From Trichormus_B sp936914905 (GTDB lineage: Bacteria > Cyanobacteriota > Cyanobacteriia > Cyanobacteriales > Nostocaceae), in NCBI RefSeq assembly GCF_039871975.1, contig NZ_JBDPLL010000001.1: a stretch of 64,000 bases of DNA, one strand, 5' to 3'. A program made the position numbers and the translations under genes. Of the stretch, positions 54,586 through 63,907 are shown piece by piece. Every line of letters begins with the position of its first letter. The stretch's first letter is position 1. Below the pieces are notes generated by a model. It was not told the DNA's origin. It ran no database searches and worked only from the letters and a program-made list of their open reading frames with translations.

Positions 54586-55199
54586 AAGGTGATATTAATA
54601 GTTTGATTGGACAAGCTATCAATGCTATGTGTGAAATTCGTACTAATAAACAAGCATTTTTAGATAACTTTCAAGTTTCTAATCCTGATGGTGTAGAAAC
54701 TTTTATTGTTGGCAGTTTAGCGGGAGGAACTGGCAGCGGTACATTTTTAGATATACTATTCTTATCGCAGCGATAGCTGAATACTTTTTCTAAAATTTCA
54801 GGGGTATTTGTTCTACCGGGAGTATTTGCTAATCTGACCCAAACTAACATGGTGAAATCAAATGCCCATGGTGCTATTAAAGAAATAAAATATTTATGGG
54901 GATTGACACCTAGCAATGCAATAGAAATTGATTATGGTGGATTTAAAGTTAAAGCTGACCATCCCCTATTTGATACTGTATTTGTGATTGGTTCTATTAG
55001 TAGAAAGGGTACTGTAGTTGGTCATCTTGATCATTTATTAATCTTAGTTGCAGATGGTTTAATATTCAAATTGGTTCGCAAATCGGTTTAGATGCTGCTA
55101 ACGTTGCTGATAATATACGTGCTGATTTAGCAATAGCAGGAAAAGTGTAAACGTATTTACATTAACCTAGACAGGATCTCTAAAAATATAGAACAAAAT

Positions 55200-56726
55200 G
55201 TAAGGATTCAGGTCTAAGCTAGAGGGATTAAAGAAAGTGTCTGCAAAGCAGAGTTAACCATCCCTTTGATAGGTTGGTCAAAAAACTCAATTAGAGACAG
55301 TGCTTGAGGGCGACAAGTTTGTATAACCGTCAATAAGTTGGCAGTATGTTGCAATCGCTCCATAGAAACAGAACCACCACAGACTTTTCCTTTTATCAGT
55401 GCTAAAGGTAACCTTAGTTCAGCTAAATAATTATCAAGGTCTATTGGGTAAGGAAGGTAAAAGTTTACCAGGTTTCCCTCCAGTTTTATCAATGAATGAA
55501 TGGAAGATTCAACTTTTGGTTGAAACTAGGATACCCAGGTCAAGAATTCATCAAGGTTTTGGGTTTGTTGGAATAAAGCGTAGTTTTTAAAACCTTCATC
55601 TATCAGGTCGATGAATTATGTGCCAATTGCTTGGTGATTTAAGCTAGGAATCTTGATTAGTTTCTTGAAGTGAGGGAGTAGATGTGCCTAAGATTTGTGT
55701 TGAGCTTTGACTAGATCACCATTATAGGTAGTAAAGTCATCACAACTGAGTACACCAGAGTAACTATAACCCACAATGGATTCTAATTCGGCAGGAGAAG
55801 GAGTATCAGGGCCATTAAATCAAGAGAAGTCAGTATTGGCAAACATCCATAACCATTCTTTCACCCCTTTGACTACCCAGGGTGTTTCATCCGCGAGGAT
55901 ATTAGGCTGGGTTTGTTTTATCGACTGTTTGAGGCTATCAATACTTTGAGCCACTGTACCATCTGTTCCTTCATTCCTAGCTACTAATGTTCCCACTCCA
56001 ATTTCTATTTGACCCAGTTCCCACAATAATTCTTGTTGTTTTTCATAGGCTAAATGTCCGTAGTTATTGATCCATCCCAAAAAAGCTTGTAGTCTAATTC
56101 CTATATCTTGTCCCGGTACTATCTCTGGTGACCAGTCTGCCGTTTGTGTTTCCCCACACACATTGCAAATGCACCTATATCTTTAGATATTCTACTATTT
56201 CGATTGGCATATCCACCAACTCCCCTACTTGTTGTGTTTCCATTTTTATTAGTTCGCCAAACAATTCCCCCTGACCACACCATCCACACACTTGCGGTCC
56301 GAGGATCTCAAATCTATCTACTCCACCAAACCCCCTTCTCCTTTTTCCCCTATGGCCTGGTTGTCCTCCTGGTTTCGGTTTTAGTGTCTGATTTTATTCT
56401 GGTTTCTCTTGTTGTTTGTTCTCGGTTTTTTTGAGGATGTCTCCCAACGGTGGTTTCCATAATCTGATACTGTCTAAATCTCTAATGACTTTGAATTTCT
56501 CTATTTCTTTTTCCAGTTCTACATTTCTTTTTCCAGTTCTACTACTCTATTTGTTAGCTTCTCTATACTTTTCCCTTCCTTAATCATCACTTCTACCACT
56601 TGCTCTGTTGCCAACTACTTCAATATCTCTGTGTCTAGTTTTAGTGGCAGGTTCTTTTCCATAACTGCTTGCTATATTTTCCCTCACCTATCACACTTGT
56701 CAATACCCTACGACCTCAATCCTTAC
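55200..56726 (-). mobile_element. IS66-family element, decayed
   Basis: Terminal inverted repeats GTAAGGATTCAGGTC (55200-55214) and GACCTCAATCCTTAC (56712-56726) match at 14 of 15 positions. Between them the minus strand holds a broken IS66 transposase: N-terminus MEKNLPLKLDTEILK near 56662, GGQPGHRGKRRRGFGGVDRF, LVDMPIEIVEYLKI, the DDE section WELGQIEIGVGTLVARNEGT and ADETPWVVKGVKEWLWMFAN, and the end ERLQHTANLLTVIQTCRPQA. Several frameshifts, an internal deletion before 55490, and a 19-bp duplication near 56503-56541. No accessory tnpA/tnpB is present. No clear 8-bp target duplication. Confidence 0.85.
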
Positions 56727-56739
56727 TCCAAGATCATAG

Positions 56740-57086
56740 TGAAGTGAGCCATCAAGATAATAGTGATAATCCTTTCATTAAAACTATCTAATGTGTCAAT
56801 TTGTAATCAAAAAGACCAAAAATTAGTGAAGAAGAGCTTATCTATTGGTATCGAAAACAGTCTCGAAATTTATAGCCCTCTCACTAGCATGACAGTAGAG
56901 CAGGTATTAGCAACTAAATTTACTTCTCAGTAAATATATGACCAACTTAAAGAAGATATCGAAAGAATAGAGCCGCATGTAATTTATGAGAAATCAGAAA
57001 ATTTCACAACTTCAACACCAGATTTAAATACTTATGAACGTAGGCTTTTAGATAAGTTACTCTCAAAGTACAATCTTTTAAATTAG
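56740..57086 (+). pseudogene. Probable 3' remnant of the tubulin-like gene
   Basis: Plus-strand pieces KISEEELIYWYRKQSRNL, EIYSPLTSMTVEQVLATKFT, YDQLKEDIERIEPHVIYEKS and STPDLNTYERRLLDKLLSKY lie directly beyond the IS66 end, on the same strand as the tubulin-like part. The assignment is by position; I do not recognise the sequence itself. Confidence 0.4.
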
Positions 57087-57117
57087 CCATGCCTTCTATT
57101 GATGCTAAATACAAAGA

Positions 57118-58605
57118 CTAGGGATAATAGTTATTAAACAAATCTTCCCTTTCAATATCCCCATCATTAACAAATGTGTATGTAACCCCAGTGCTGTCAA
57201 AATAACGCAATGCCCACCTGTGTTTATTTTCACTGTCATAAGTGAAGTATGCAGTTCTGAAAGTTCCCGTACTAACATTACCAAACTTCAACTCTAAACT
57301 ATTATCACCAACAGACAAAACAATTGGTGGTAATTGCGTAGCTGATTGTGTTTGAGAACCTAGCGGAAATAGTGAACCTATATCAAAAGGAAATTGATAA
57401 CCTATATTGATCCAATTGATAGGAAAGAAAGAATCTAGAGGCGGAAAGTTAGAGGGTATAGAAGGCATTGGATTTGAAGGCTGACTGGGTTCTTGAGAGT
57501 TTGTCCCATTTTCAGCCGTACTTGTGATCATGTCGCGCACTTGGCTTTCTGACAGGTTGGGGTTAGCACTAAGCATCAGCGCCACTACCCCAGCTACATG
57601 GGGAGCAGCCATAGAAGTGCCAGTGTAATTACCATATTTATTACCTGGCAGTGTGGAGTAAATATCCTCACCTGGAGCAGTGACATATTTGATTTCTTGA
57701 GAACCAGAACGGTTGGAAAAATCAGTCAGTTGATTATTTTTATTTACTGCGCCAACAGCAATTCCTGAATCACTGGCATAACGAGCCGGATAGGATGGTG
57801 TAGAGTCGCCATCGTTACCTGCGGACATAACAACAATTACTCTTTTACTACCAGCATATTCAATAGCTGTTTTGAGAGTATTTTTAGAAAAATTACCTCC
57901 TAAGCTAAGGTTAATCACATTTGCGCCATTATCTACGGCATAACGGATACCATTAGCGATATTTACATAAGAACCTGAACCACTTTGATCTAAAACTTTT
58001 ACTACCATAATTTTGGAATTATAGGCAATACCAGTCACACCATCACCGTTATTTTCTCCGGCAATAGTTCCAGAAACATGAGTTCCATGACCATTGTCAT
58101 CGAAAACATTATTGGTATTAGTATCAAAGTTCCAACCTTGAAAGTCATCAATATAACCATTGCCATCATCATCTATACCATTACCAGCAATTTCTTTATT
58201 ATTTGTCCAGATATTATAATTCAAATCATTATGGTTGTAGTCAACTCCACTATCTAAAACGGCAACAATAATGCCCTGGCCTGTATATCCATATTCCCAC
58301 GCTGTAGGAGCATTTATTAAATCGGCACCCCAATTATTTCCACCCAGTTTAGGAGCATCTGTATAAGGACTATCTCCAGCGGCTTTACTGACTGCTGATC
58401 CTGCATTGACTAAGCCATAGCCATTGTTGGAGTTATAGCTACTAGTAGTGACAACAGACTTACTAGTTTCCTGTGATGCTAAACTACTACGATTAGCCCA
58501 ACTTACACTACTGTCAGCCTGATTTTGAAATGTATCAATTGTGGAAATACCAGCAATATTGAGTTCTTTCTGATCGGAAAAGTTATTAGTAATATCAAAT
58601 CTCAT
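57118..58605 (-). CDS. Subtilisin-like serine protease (S8 family)
   Basis: Predicted subtilase, 495 aa. The catalytic triad is complete: Asp118 (VAVLDSGVD), His173 (DDNGHGTHVSG) and Ser331 (GTSMAAPHVAG), with the oxyanion Asn in SAGNDGD. A loop with GNGIDDDGNGYIDDFQGWNF is typical of calcium-binding cyanobacterial subtilases. No classical signal peptide is seen; the N-terminal 90 residues are polar (Ser/Asn-rich). A Pro-rich linker (about 375-400) leads to a C-terminal region of about 95 residues of unknown type. Co-directional with the two pentapeptide genes. Confidence 0.9.
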   Translation of the reverse strand: MRFDITNNFSDQKELNIAGISTIDTFQNQADSSVSWANRSSLASQETSKSVVTTSSYNSNNGYGLVNAGSAVSKAAGDSPYTDAPKLGGNNWGADLINAPTAWEYGYTGQGIIVAVLDSGVDYNHNDLNYNIWTNNKEIAGNGIDDDGNGYIDDFQGWNFDTNTNNVFDDNGHGTHVSGTIAGENNGDGVTGIAYNSKIMVVKVLDQSGSGSYVNIANGIRYAVDNGANVINLSLGGNFSKNTLKTAIEYAGSKRVIVVMSAGNDGDSTPSYPARYASDSGIAVGAVNKNNQLTDFSNRSGSQEIKYVTAPGEDIYSTLPGNKYGNYTGTSMAAPHVAGVVALMLSANPNLSESQVRDMITSTAENGTNSQEPSQPSNPMPSIPSNFPPLDSFFPINWINIGYQFPFDIGSLFPLGSQTQSATQLPPIVLSVGDNSLELKFGNVSTGTFRTAYFTYDSENKHRWALRYFDSTGVTYTFVNDGDIEREDLFNNYYP

Positions 58606-58977
58606 CAGATTTTTATACTTAAAAATAGTGTTCTCTTGAACAGGCTAAATTCAACAAACCTTGGTTGAACAAAAGGTTGAATCTTCTTTGCAATTGCCAG
58701 TTATTCACCTTGGCTTAATAATTACAATGAATCGACAAATATAAAAAGCTATTTTGATTACGAATTTACTAATTAAAAAACAAGCAATTATGACAATTGC
58801 TAAGTCATGAGTTAATAACTTAGTTGGGAGTTTAATTTGAATACTTAATAAGTATAAATATAGTCGTAATAATTTTAAATACCAGGGTTAATGTAGTCGA
58901 AATTATAAAGATTAAATAAAAATGTAGAATGCACCCAAGGTAGCAAGAAGGGATGTTTTAGAGATTGAATTAGATAT
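58606..58977. other. Intergenic region upstream of the protease gene
   Basis: 372 bp, strongly AT-rich, no gene or repeat seen; presumably holds the protease promoter. Confidence 0.45.
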
Positions 58978-60468
58978 TTAAACAGATTGTAGCCAACTGG
59001 CTGGCGCCTCGATATAATCAGGCAAACGAGTAGTCCTATCGCCTAACGCCATAACTATCTGCTCAGATTCCAGGTTTTTCGCCCCAGTTAAAATCGCTCC
59101 AGTCAGTTTAACATCACAAAGATGAGCGCCTGATAAGTTAGCCCCCATCAAATTTGCCCAGGAAAGATCAGCTTCATCAAGCGTTGCTAGAGAAAGATTT
59201 GCTCCCATCAAATTAGCATTATGTAAATCTGCTTCCGTCAAACTCGCCTCACTGAGATTAGCAAAATAAATATCCGTTTGCTGTAATTTTGCAGCGTTTA
59301 AATTTGCAGCTTGCAGATTCGCACCATTGAGATTTGCACCTTGTAAATTCGCCGCAGTCAAGCCGGCTGAACTTAAATTAGTTTTACCCAATTTTGCCCC
59401 TTGCAAGTTAGTTAAAAATAACTTAGCACCAGACAAATTAGCAGCTTTGAGAGTTGCTTGTTTCAAATTGGCTTTATACAAGTTAGCAGCTTGTAAATTA
59501 GCTGAACGCAAACTTGCACCAGATAAATTAGCTGAACGTAGGTTTACTCCATATAAATTAGCTAGATTCAGATTTGCCCGATTCAAATTAACTCCCCGTA
59601 AACTCGCTTTAAATAAGTTAGCTTCATAAAGAATCGAACCAATAAGTTTTGCACCATCCAAGTCTGCTTCACTTAAATCAACTTCCCGCAAGTCTGCACC
59701 ACACAAATCAGATCCGCGCAAATCAACTCTTTGTAGTTTAGCTCCTGCTAAGTCTACTCGTCTGATGTCAGTATTGCGTAAATCCAGTTTTTGATTTTCT
59801 CGGTCTTGTTGAAAATTGCGTCTACCGATGACAGTCAAAGCAGCTTGAATATCAGTACGAAGTTTAAAAGATTCCCATGAGAGAGAATAATCTACCGATT
59901 GTTGACGACGCACTCTGTCACGATTCTTACCAAAATCAATCGCCATGATATCTTCTGGTTTTTGTGGCTTTCGCTCCGGTTGTACAGGTGCATTTTCACG
60001 AACAAAGGCAGTGAGAATTTCCATAATTGTCCAGTGTTCTTGAGGGAAATCCTGGGCAATTCTTTCCAAGGCGTAAATAGCACCTGTGCGCGTTTCTACC
60101 TTTTCATGTCCTAACTGAGCAATAGAGCCAATAAATCGTTCTGCAATTAGTCTGTCTTGGGTGAGTTTAGTATTTTCAATGCCAATTGCCAGAGTTTTCT
60201 CCGCCGTAATGGCATTTCTTTGCATAACTTGATTCCGCTTGGCTGCGTAATAAGCATTAAGTGCAACAGCTAAACCCAGAAAAACTATGGCAGTGGTGGT
60301 TAATGCTTGGTTTTTGTTAGCTATTCGCTGCTGAAGTGATAACTTCTCAATATTAGTAGATGCGAAGACAATCAGTATTAAGGACAGAGCAACAATAACG
60401 TTGATGGTGATCAACCAATGTAATGTTGCATCTGTCTTTTTAGCAGACATACCAGAAAGATGCTTCAC
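58978..60468 (-). CDS. Membrane-anchored pentapeptide-repeat protein
   Basis: 496 aa. Two N-terminal membrane segments (about 18-38 and 53-72) are followed by a short coiled region, a helical domain (about 105-165, ERFIGSIAQLGHEKVETRTG, with HWTIMEILTAFVREN) and a long right-handed quadrilateral beta-helix of A(D/N)LxX pentapeptides from about 228 to 475, such as ANLYGVNLRSANLSGASLRS. The family is abundant in cyanobacteria; roles are mostly unknown. The linker ALTVIGRRNFQQDRENQKLD recurs in the next gene, so the two are paralogues. Complete. Confidence 0.9.
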   Translation of the reverse strand: MKHLSGMSAKKTDATLHWLITINVIVALSLILIVFASTNIEKLSLQQRIANKNQALTTTAIVFLGLAVALNAYYAAKRNQVMQRNAITAEKTLAIGIENTKLTQDRLIAERFIGSIAQLGHEKVETRTGAIYALERIAQDFPQEHWTIMEILTAFVRENAPVQPERKPQKPEDIMAIDFGKNRDRVRRQQSVDYSLSWESFKLRTDIQAALTVIGRRNFQQDRENQKLDLRNTDIRRVDLAGAKLQRVDLRGSDLCGADLREVDLSEADLDGAKLIGSILYEANLFKASLRGVNLNRANLNLANLYGVNLRSANLSGASLRSANLQAANLYKANLKQATLKAANLSGAKLFLTNLQGAKLGKTNLSSAGLTAANLQGANLNGANLQAANLNAAKLQQTDIYFANLSEASLTEADLHNANLMGANLSLATLDEADLSWANLMGANLSGAHLCDVKLTGAILTGAKNLESEQIVMALGDRTTRLPDYIEAPASWLQSV

Positions 60469-60689
60469 AATAATGAGTTATTACTGAGATGATTAAAAAA
60501 AATAGTATAGCATTTAGCTTCAAATTTAGATATCTAAACTTTTCTCACAAAAAAGGAGGAAAATTTTTCCCTTTTCCCCTTCCCTTTAGTGTGCATGGTA
60601 TATTTTGTTTCTTAAAAGTTCTGACACTGCCAGTAAACCACTCGCTACGAATCAAAGTAACTGTTTTTCTTACCCTACAACCTTATTTC

Positions 60690-61412
60690 TTAAAAGTTCA
60701 ACTTAGCTTCCCTTAAATTCGCTCCATCAAGGATTGCATCATTCAAAATAGCATCCTGTAAACTAGCTAAATATAGATTAGCTCGATGTAAATTAGCCCC
60801 AGAAAGATTTGCACCAGAGAGATTTGCTGCACTGAGTATTGCACCAGAGAGATTAACAAAATTGAGATTTGCACCAGAGAGATTTGCTGCACTGAGTATT
60901 GCACCCTCTAGGTTTGCACCAGAAAGATTTACCTTTGATAAATTCGCTTGATAAAGGTTACTTTTTTCTAGGTTGGCATTTTGTAAGTTTATTCCCCTTA
61001 AGTCTGTATAACTTAAGTCAATCTGCTCATTTTCTGGATCTTGGTTTGTATCTCTTCTCACAATTACAGTCATGGCTGTTTGAATTACTACTCGCGTGTT
61101 TGCCGAGGAATTATCTGTTACTTCCTGTGAGGATAGATTGGTGGTTGTATTTCGCACAAACTTAGTCAGCATATCCATAATTATCCAGTGGTATTGTGGA
61201 TTAACTTCAACAAGATGCTCGAAGGCCTTAATTGCCAATATACTGGTTTCTATTGGATAGTTGTCCAGTCCTTTGATAACCTTCATTAAGTGAGATTGAT
61301 ACCAATCATTATGTAGATTATGTTTAATTTTATCCTGGATTTCCAGCATCGAACGAATAATTTCTATCATTGGAGTCTCATTGATAAGAATAACCTTGTT
61401 AAAAATTCCCAT
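60690..61412 (-). CDS. Soluble pentapeptide-repeat protein, paralogue of its neighbour
   Basis: 240 aa, no membrane segment. The N-terminal part (about 15-110) contains AIKAFEHLVEVNPQYHWIIM and DMLTKFVRN, matching the helical domain of the neighbour, then AMTVIVRRDTNQDPENEQID and pentapeptides from about 128 (YTDLRGINLQNANLEKSNLY). The helix includes a 20-residue tandem duplication at DNA level (60-bp period). It may have lost the membrane part by deletion, or be a genuine short form. Start at 61412 chosen for the good frame; an ATG at residue 15 is possible. Confidence 0.82.
   Translation of the reverse strand: MGIFNKVILINETPMIEIIRSMLEIQDKIKHNLHNDWYQSHLMKVIKGLDNYPIETSILAIKAFEHLVEVNPQYHWIIMDMLTKFVRNTTTNLSSQEVTDNSSANTRVVIQTAMTVIVRRDTNQDPENEQIDLSYTDLRGINLQNANLEKSNLYQANLSKVNLSGANLEGAILSAANLSGANLNFVNLSGAILSAANLSGANLSGANLHRANLYLASLQDAILNDAILDGANLREAKLNF
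60808..60905. repeat. 60-bp period duplication inside the pentapeptide gene
   Basis: The about 38-bp block starting TTTGCACCAGAGAGATTTGC at 60808-60845 recurs at 60868-60905, four pentapeptides apart; recent repeat expansion. Confidence 0.85.
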
Positions 61413-61758
61413 TGTGTAAACTTAGTAAGCTATAACTAGGCATTGGTCATTTAATTTGATTTTTCAAGTTTCAATGCTTGGATGAACTAATTACATTAAT
61501 TTAGTTGTTATAAACAACCTAAATATGTAAGTTTATTTTGATCTAATATTACAAAATATCCAAGGCATGAGATGAAAGAAAGAAACCGCAAAGACCGCAA
61601 ATAACGCGAAGATAAGAGAGTTTCAAAGAGTTTTTGGATTAGTCCCGTAATTATTACTTTCATTGGGATCTTGCCAGCAAGAATAATGATTGTGACAAAT
61701 AAAAAATAAAAAACTGTAAAGCTGATGCAGGAAGTCCTTGATAACCTAAAATTATGTA
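61413..61758. other. Intergenic region, 346 bp
   Basis: Between divergent genes. Contains a purine-rich GAAAGAAAGAAACCGCAAAG tract near 61573 but no gene. Confidence 0.45.
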
Positions 61759-62883
61759 ATGCTGAAAAAAATAGTGCTGATTGGTGGTGGTCATAGTCAT
61801 GCCCTTGTGTTGAGACTTTTTAGTAATAAACCTTTATCTGGAGTCAGATTAGCTTTAATTACACCAGATATATATACGCCATATTCAGGAATGTTACCCG
61901 GACATATTGCAGGATTTTATAGTTATTCACAATGCCATATAGATTTGCAAAGTTTAAGCAACTTTGCTCATGCTCAGTTATGTCTTGATCATGTAATTGG
62001 ACTGGATTTAAAAAATAATAAAGTGCTTTGTGCTAACCAACCTGCGGTAGATTTTGATATATTGTCTATTGATATTGGCAGTACACCTACAAAATTCTAT
62101 GTACCAGGTGCAGCAGAATATACAATTGCTGCAAAACCTGTCGCGCGATTTTTAAAACATTGGTATAAATTACAGGAAAATGCGGTTAAAAGTCCTCAAA
62201 AAGCTCTAAATATTGCCATTGTTGGTGCTGGTGCTGGTGGTGTGGAATTGGCATTATCAATGCTCGCCGGTCTGAGAAAATCGGAAATTCATTTATTTCA
62301 AAGCACTAAAGAATTAATGCCAAGTCATCACCAATCGGTGCGACAAATTATGCGGGATATTTTAATTAATAAAGATATTAAATTGCATTTAGGTGAAAGG
62401 GTGTGTGAGGTTGTAAAGTTAATAAATAAACGGCTGACAATTAAATGTGAATCTGGCTTAATAGTAACTTGTGATCAAGTGTTTTGGGTGACACAAGCTT
62501 CAGCAGCAAGTTGGTTGAAAGCTTCGGGAATTGGTACTGATGACCAAGGTTTTATTTTAGTAAATGATAATTTGCAATCTGTGACGCATCCTCATATTTT
62601 TGCAGCAGGTGATATTGCCAAGATGATTAATTATCAATTACCGAAAGCTGGTGTATTTGCGGTGCGTCAAGGCACTCCGCTGTATGAAAATTTACGAGGT
62701 GTGATTTTAGGTGAATCTCTGAAACCATACAAACCCCAAACAGCTTATTTAAGCTTAATTGGTACAGGAGACGGACGTGCATTAGCTAACAGAGGCATTT
62801 TAACCTTACGATCTCATAAGTTATGGTGGTGCTGGAAAGACTGTATCGATCGCAATTTTATGGCACAATTTCCCCATCAATAA
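61759..62883 (+). CDS. FAD-dependent NADH dehydrogenase-like oxidoreductase (matches N-terminal half of the SelD fusion)
   Basis: Pyridine-nucleotide disulfide-type flavoprotein, 374 aa. FAD-binding IVLIGGGHSHALVL (residues 4-17), second dinucleotide site IAIVGAGAGGVELALSM (about 153-169) and the FAD-site HPHIFAAGDIA. In many cyanobacteria this sequence is the N-terminal half of a fusion with selenide-water dikinase SelD. Here the frame stops at WKDCIDRNFMAQFPHQ, the usual boundary, and no SelD sequence follows; a DUF429 scrap is next. It may be a stand-alone version or a truncated fusion. Confidence 0.8.
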   Translation: MLKKIVLIGGGHSHALVLRLFSNKPLSGVRLALITPDIYTPYSGMLPGHIAGFYSYSQCHIDLQSLSNFAHAQLCLDHVIGLDLKNNKVLCANQPAVDFDILSIDIGSTPTKFYVPGAAEYTIAAKPVARFLKHWYKLQENAVKSPQKALNIAIVGAGAGGVELALSMLAGLRKSEIHLFQSTKELMPSHHQSVRQIMRDILINKDIKLHLGERVCEVVKLINKRLTIKCESGLIVTCDQVFWVTQASAASWLKASGIGTDDQGFILVNDNLQSVTHPHIFAAGDIAKMINYQLPKAGVFAVRQGTPLYENLRGVILGESLKPYKPQTAYLSLIGTGDGRALANRGILTLRSHKLWWCWKDCIDRNFMAQFPHQ

Positions 62884-63010
62884 AATCTACAGATTCCTAT
62901 ATTCTAAAAAAGTCGTTGGGTAGCTTTGTCTAGTTTTTTATTACTGGTATGACAATATAACCTGTGGTTAAATCGCCTAAGGCTAGGTTGCTTTGTATCT
63001 CCCAAAACTA

Positions 63011-63290
63011 CTAATAGGCAGCTACGTAGGTCCAAATTAATCTATCTAATTTATCTTCTATTTCTTTAAGAGCTGCACATGTGGTGAGAATTTCTAAAGG
63101 GAAAGAATCAATAAGACTTTGAGGAGGTGAAAGAGAATGAAGAATCTCAAGAATATAATTTTGGAGTTTGATGAATTCCAAACGGTGATCGCTTATTCTT
63201 CCTTTTTTATATTTGAGGATGCGTTCTAATCCAAATAAGTTGACAATGGCTGGGTGGGGCAAAACTTCGATTTGATATATTCCTGGTTTT
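63011..63290 (-). pseudogene. DUF429 family nuclease-like protein, C-terminal fragment
   Basis: The minus strand reads PKKPGIYQIEVLPHPAIVNL then FGLERILKYKKGR and ALKEIEDKLDRLIWTYVAAY. This is the C-terminal half of the cyanobacterial DUF429 (RNase H-like) protein. The N-terminal half with the first acidic site is missing beyond 63290, and the C-terminus is cut at a stop after VAAY. Confidence 0.6.
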
Positions 63291-63417
63291 TTGGGTTTGA
63301 TGGTGGGTGACAGAAAGCCCCATCTGCGCTACTTGTCACTTACTAGAAGCTTGTCTTGGTTGTACAGGTCCGGGGGACATCGGTATTTGAGACAAGAAAT
63401 TTTCAAGAGCGATCACA

Positions 63418-63907
63418 ATGGGTACAGCTTTAGAAAAAGCGGGAAGTTTGGGGGATGCTTTAGACTTGTATATTTTTGGTAATGTACTCAGAACCGGACA
63501 CGGACAGTCATTACCCCGTGAAGCAGCTTTCAAAATCGGGATTCCTGACACAGTAAACAGTTATGCGGTGGATATGGTCTGTTCGTCAATAATGATGAGC
63601 GCCATCATGTATGATCACCGTTCTGGTTCAGTAGTTTGTATCTCCTCAATTTCCGGTGAACGACGCAACCTCGGTCAAACTAATTATGGACCATCCAAAG
63701 CAGCGGTAATAGGCTTAACTAAATCCTTAGCCAGAGAAGCAGCCATGTATGGAGTGCGGGTAAATGTAGTAGCATCGGGATTCATTGAAACTGATATGCT
63801 TAACTCCATTTCCGAGAAAGTGAAACAACGGATTTGATCGGAAATTCCCCTATCACGCTTTGGTAAACCTGAAGAAGTCGCTTGGCAAGGAAATTTTGAA
63901 CAGTGGA
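63418..63907 (+). pseudogene. phaA::phaB deletion fusion (thiolase head, acetoacetyl-CoA reductase tail)
   Basis: Residues 1-63 (GTALEKAGSLGDALDLYIFG, VDMVCSSIMMS with the catalytic Cys55) are the start of acetyl-CoA acetyltransferase PhaA. From about residue 69 the same frame is an SDR: VVCISSISGERRNLGQTNYG and the active-site Tyr90/Lys94 (YGPSK), RVNVVASGFIETDM, which is acetoacetyl-CoA reductase PhaB. The reductase stops at TGA near 63836 and continues as EIPLSRFGKPEEVAW, then switches to unrelated sequence. Together they made polyhydroxybutyrate precursor; the deletion destroyed both. Confidence 0.8.

Larger units (their letters stand above)
54145..55150 (+). pseudogene. Tubulin-like (Tubulin_2) domain protein, decayed 5' part
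   Basis: Joined frames give RLTVVIGLGGTGYGVILKLK and VPEIIRFLSIKTTENIYESR, which match the start of the bacterial tubulin-like domain family (tubulin/FtsZ superfamily), then ETPAHGIINCAGQIRARGR-like sequence, QAINAMCEIRTNKQAFLDNF, and the nucleotide signature SLAGGTGSGTFLDI, followed by VLPGVFANLTQTNMVKSNAH, GAIKEIKYLWGLTPSNAIEI and VIGSISRKGT. A 16-bp tandem duplication (54377-54408), an 81-bp tandem duplication (54424-54585) and several frameshifts disable it. An IS66 element follows at 55200, and a probable 3' remnant lies beyond it. Confidence 0.75.

Noticed and set aside
59327..59629. 100-codon plus-strand frame rich in repeated KLAxxKL units
   Set aside because: It is the reverse reading of pentapeptide repeats, which keep antisense frames open.
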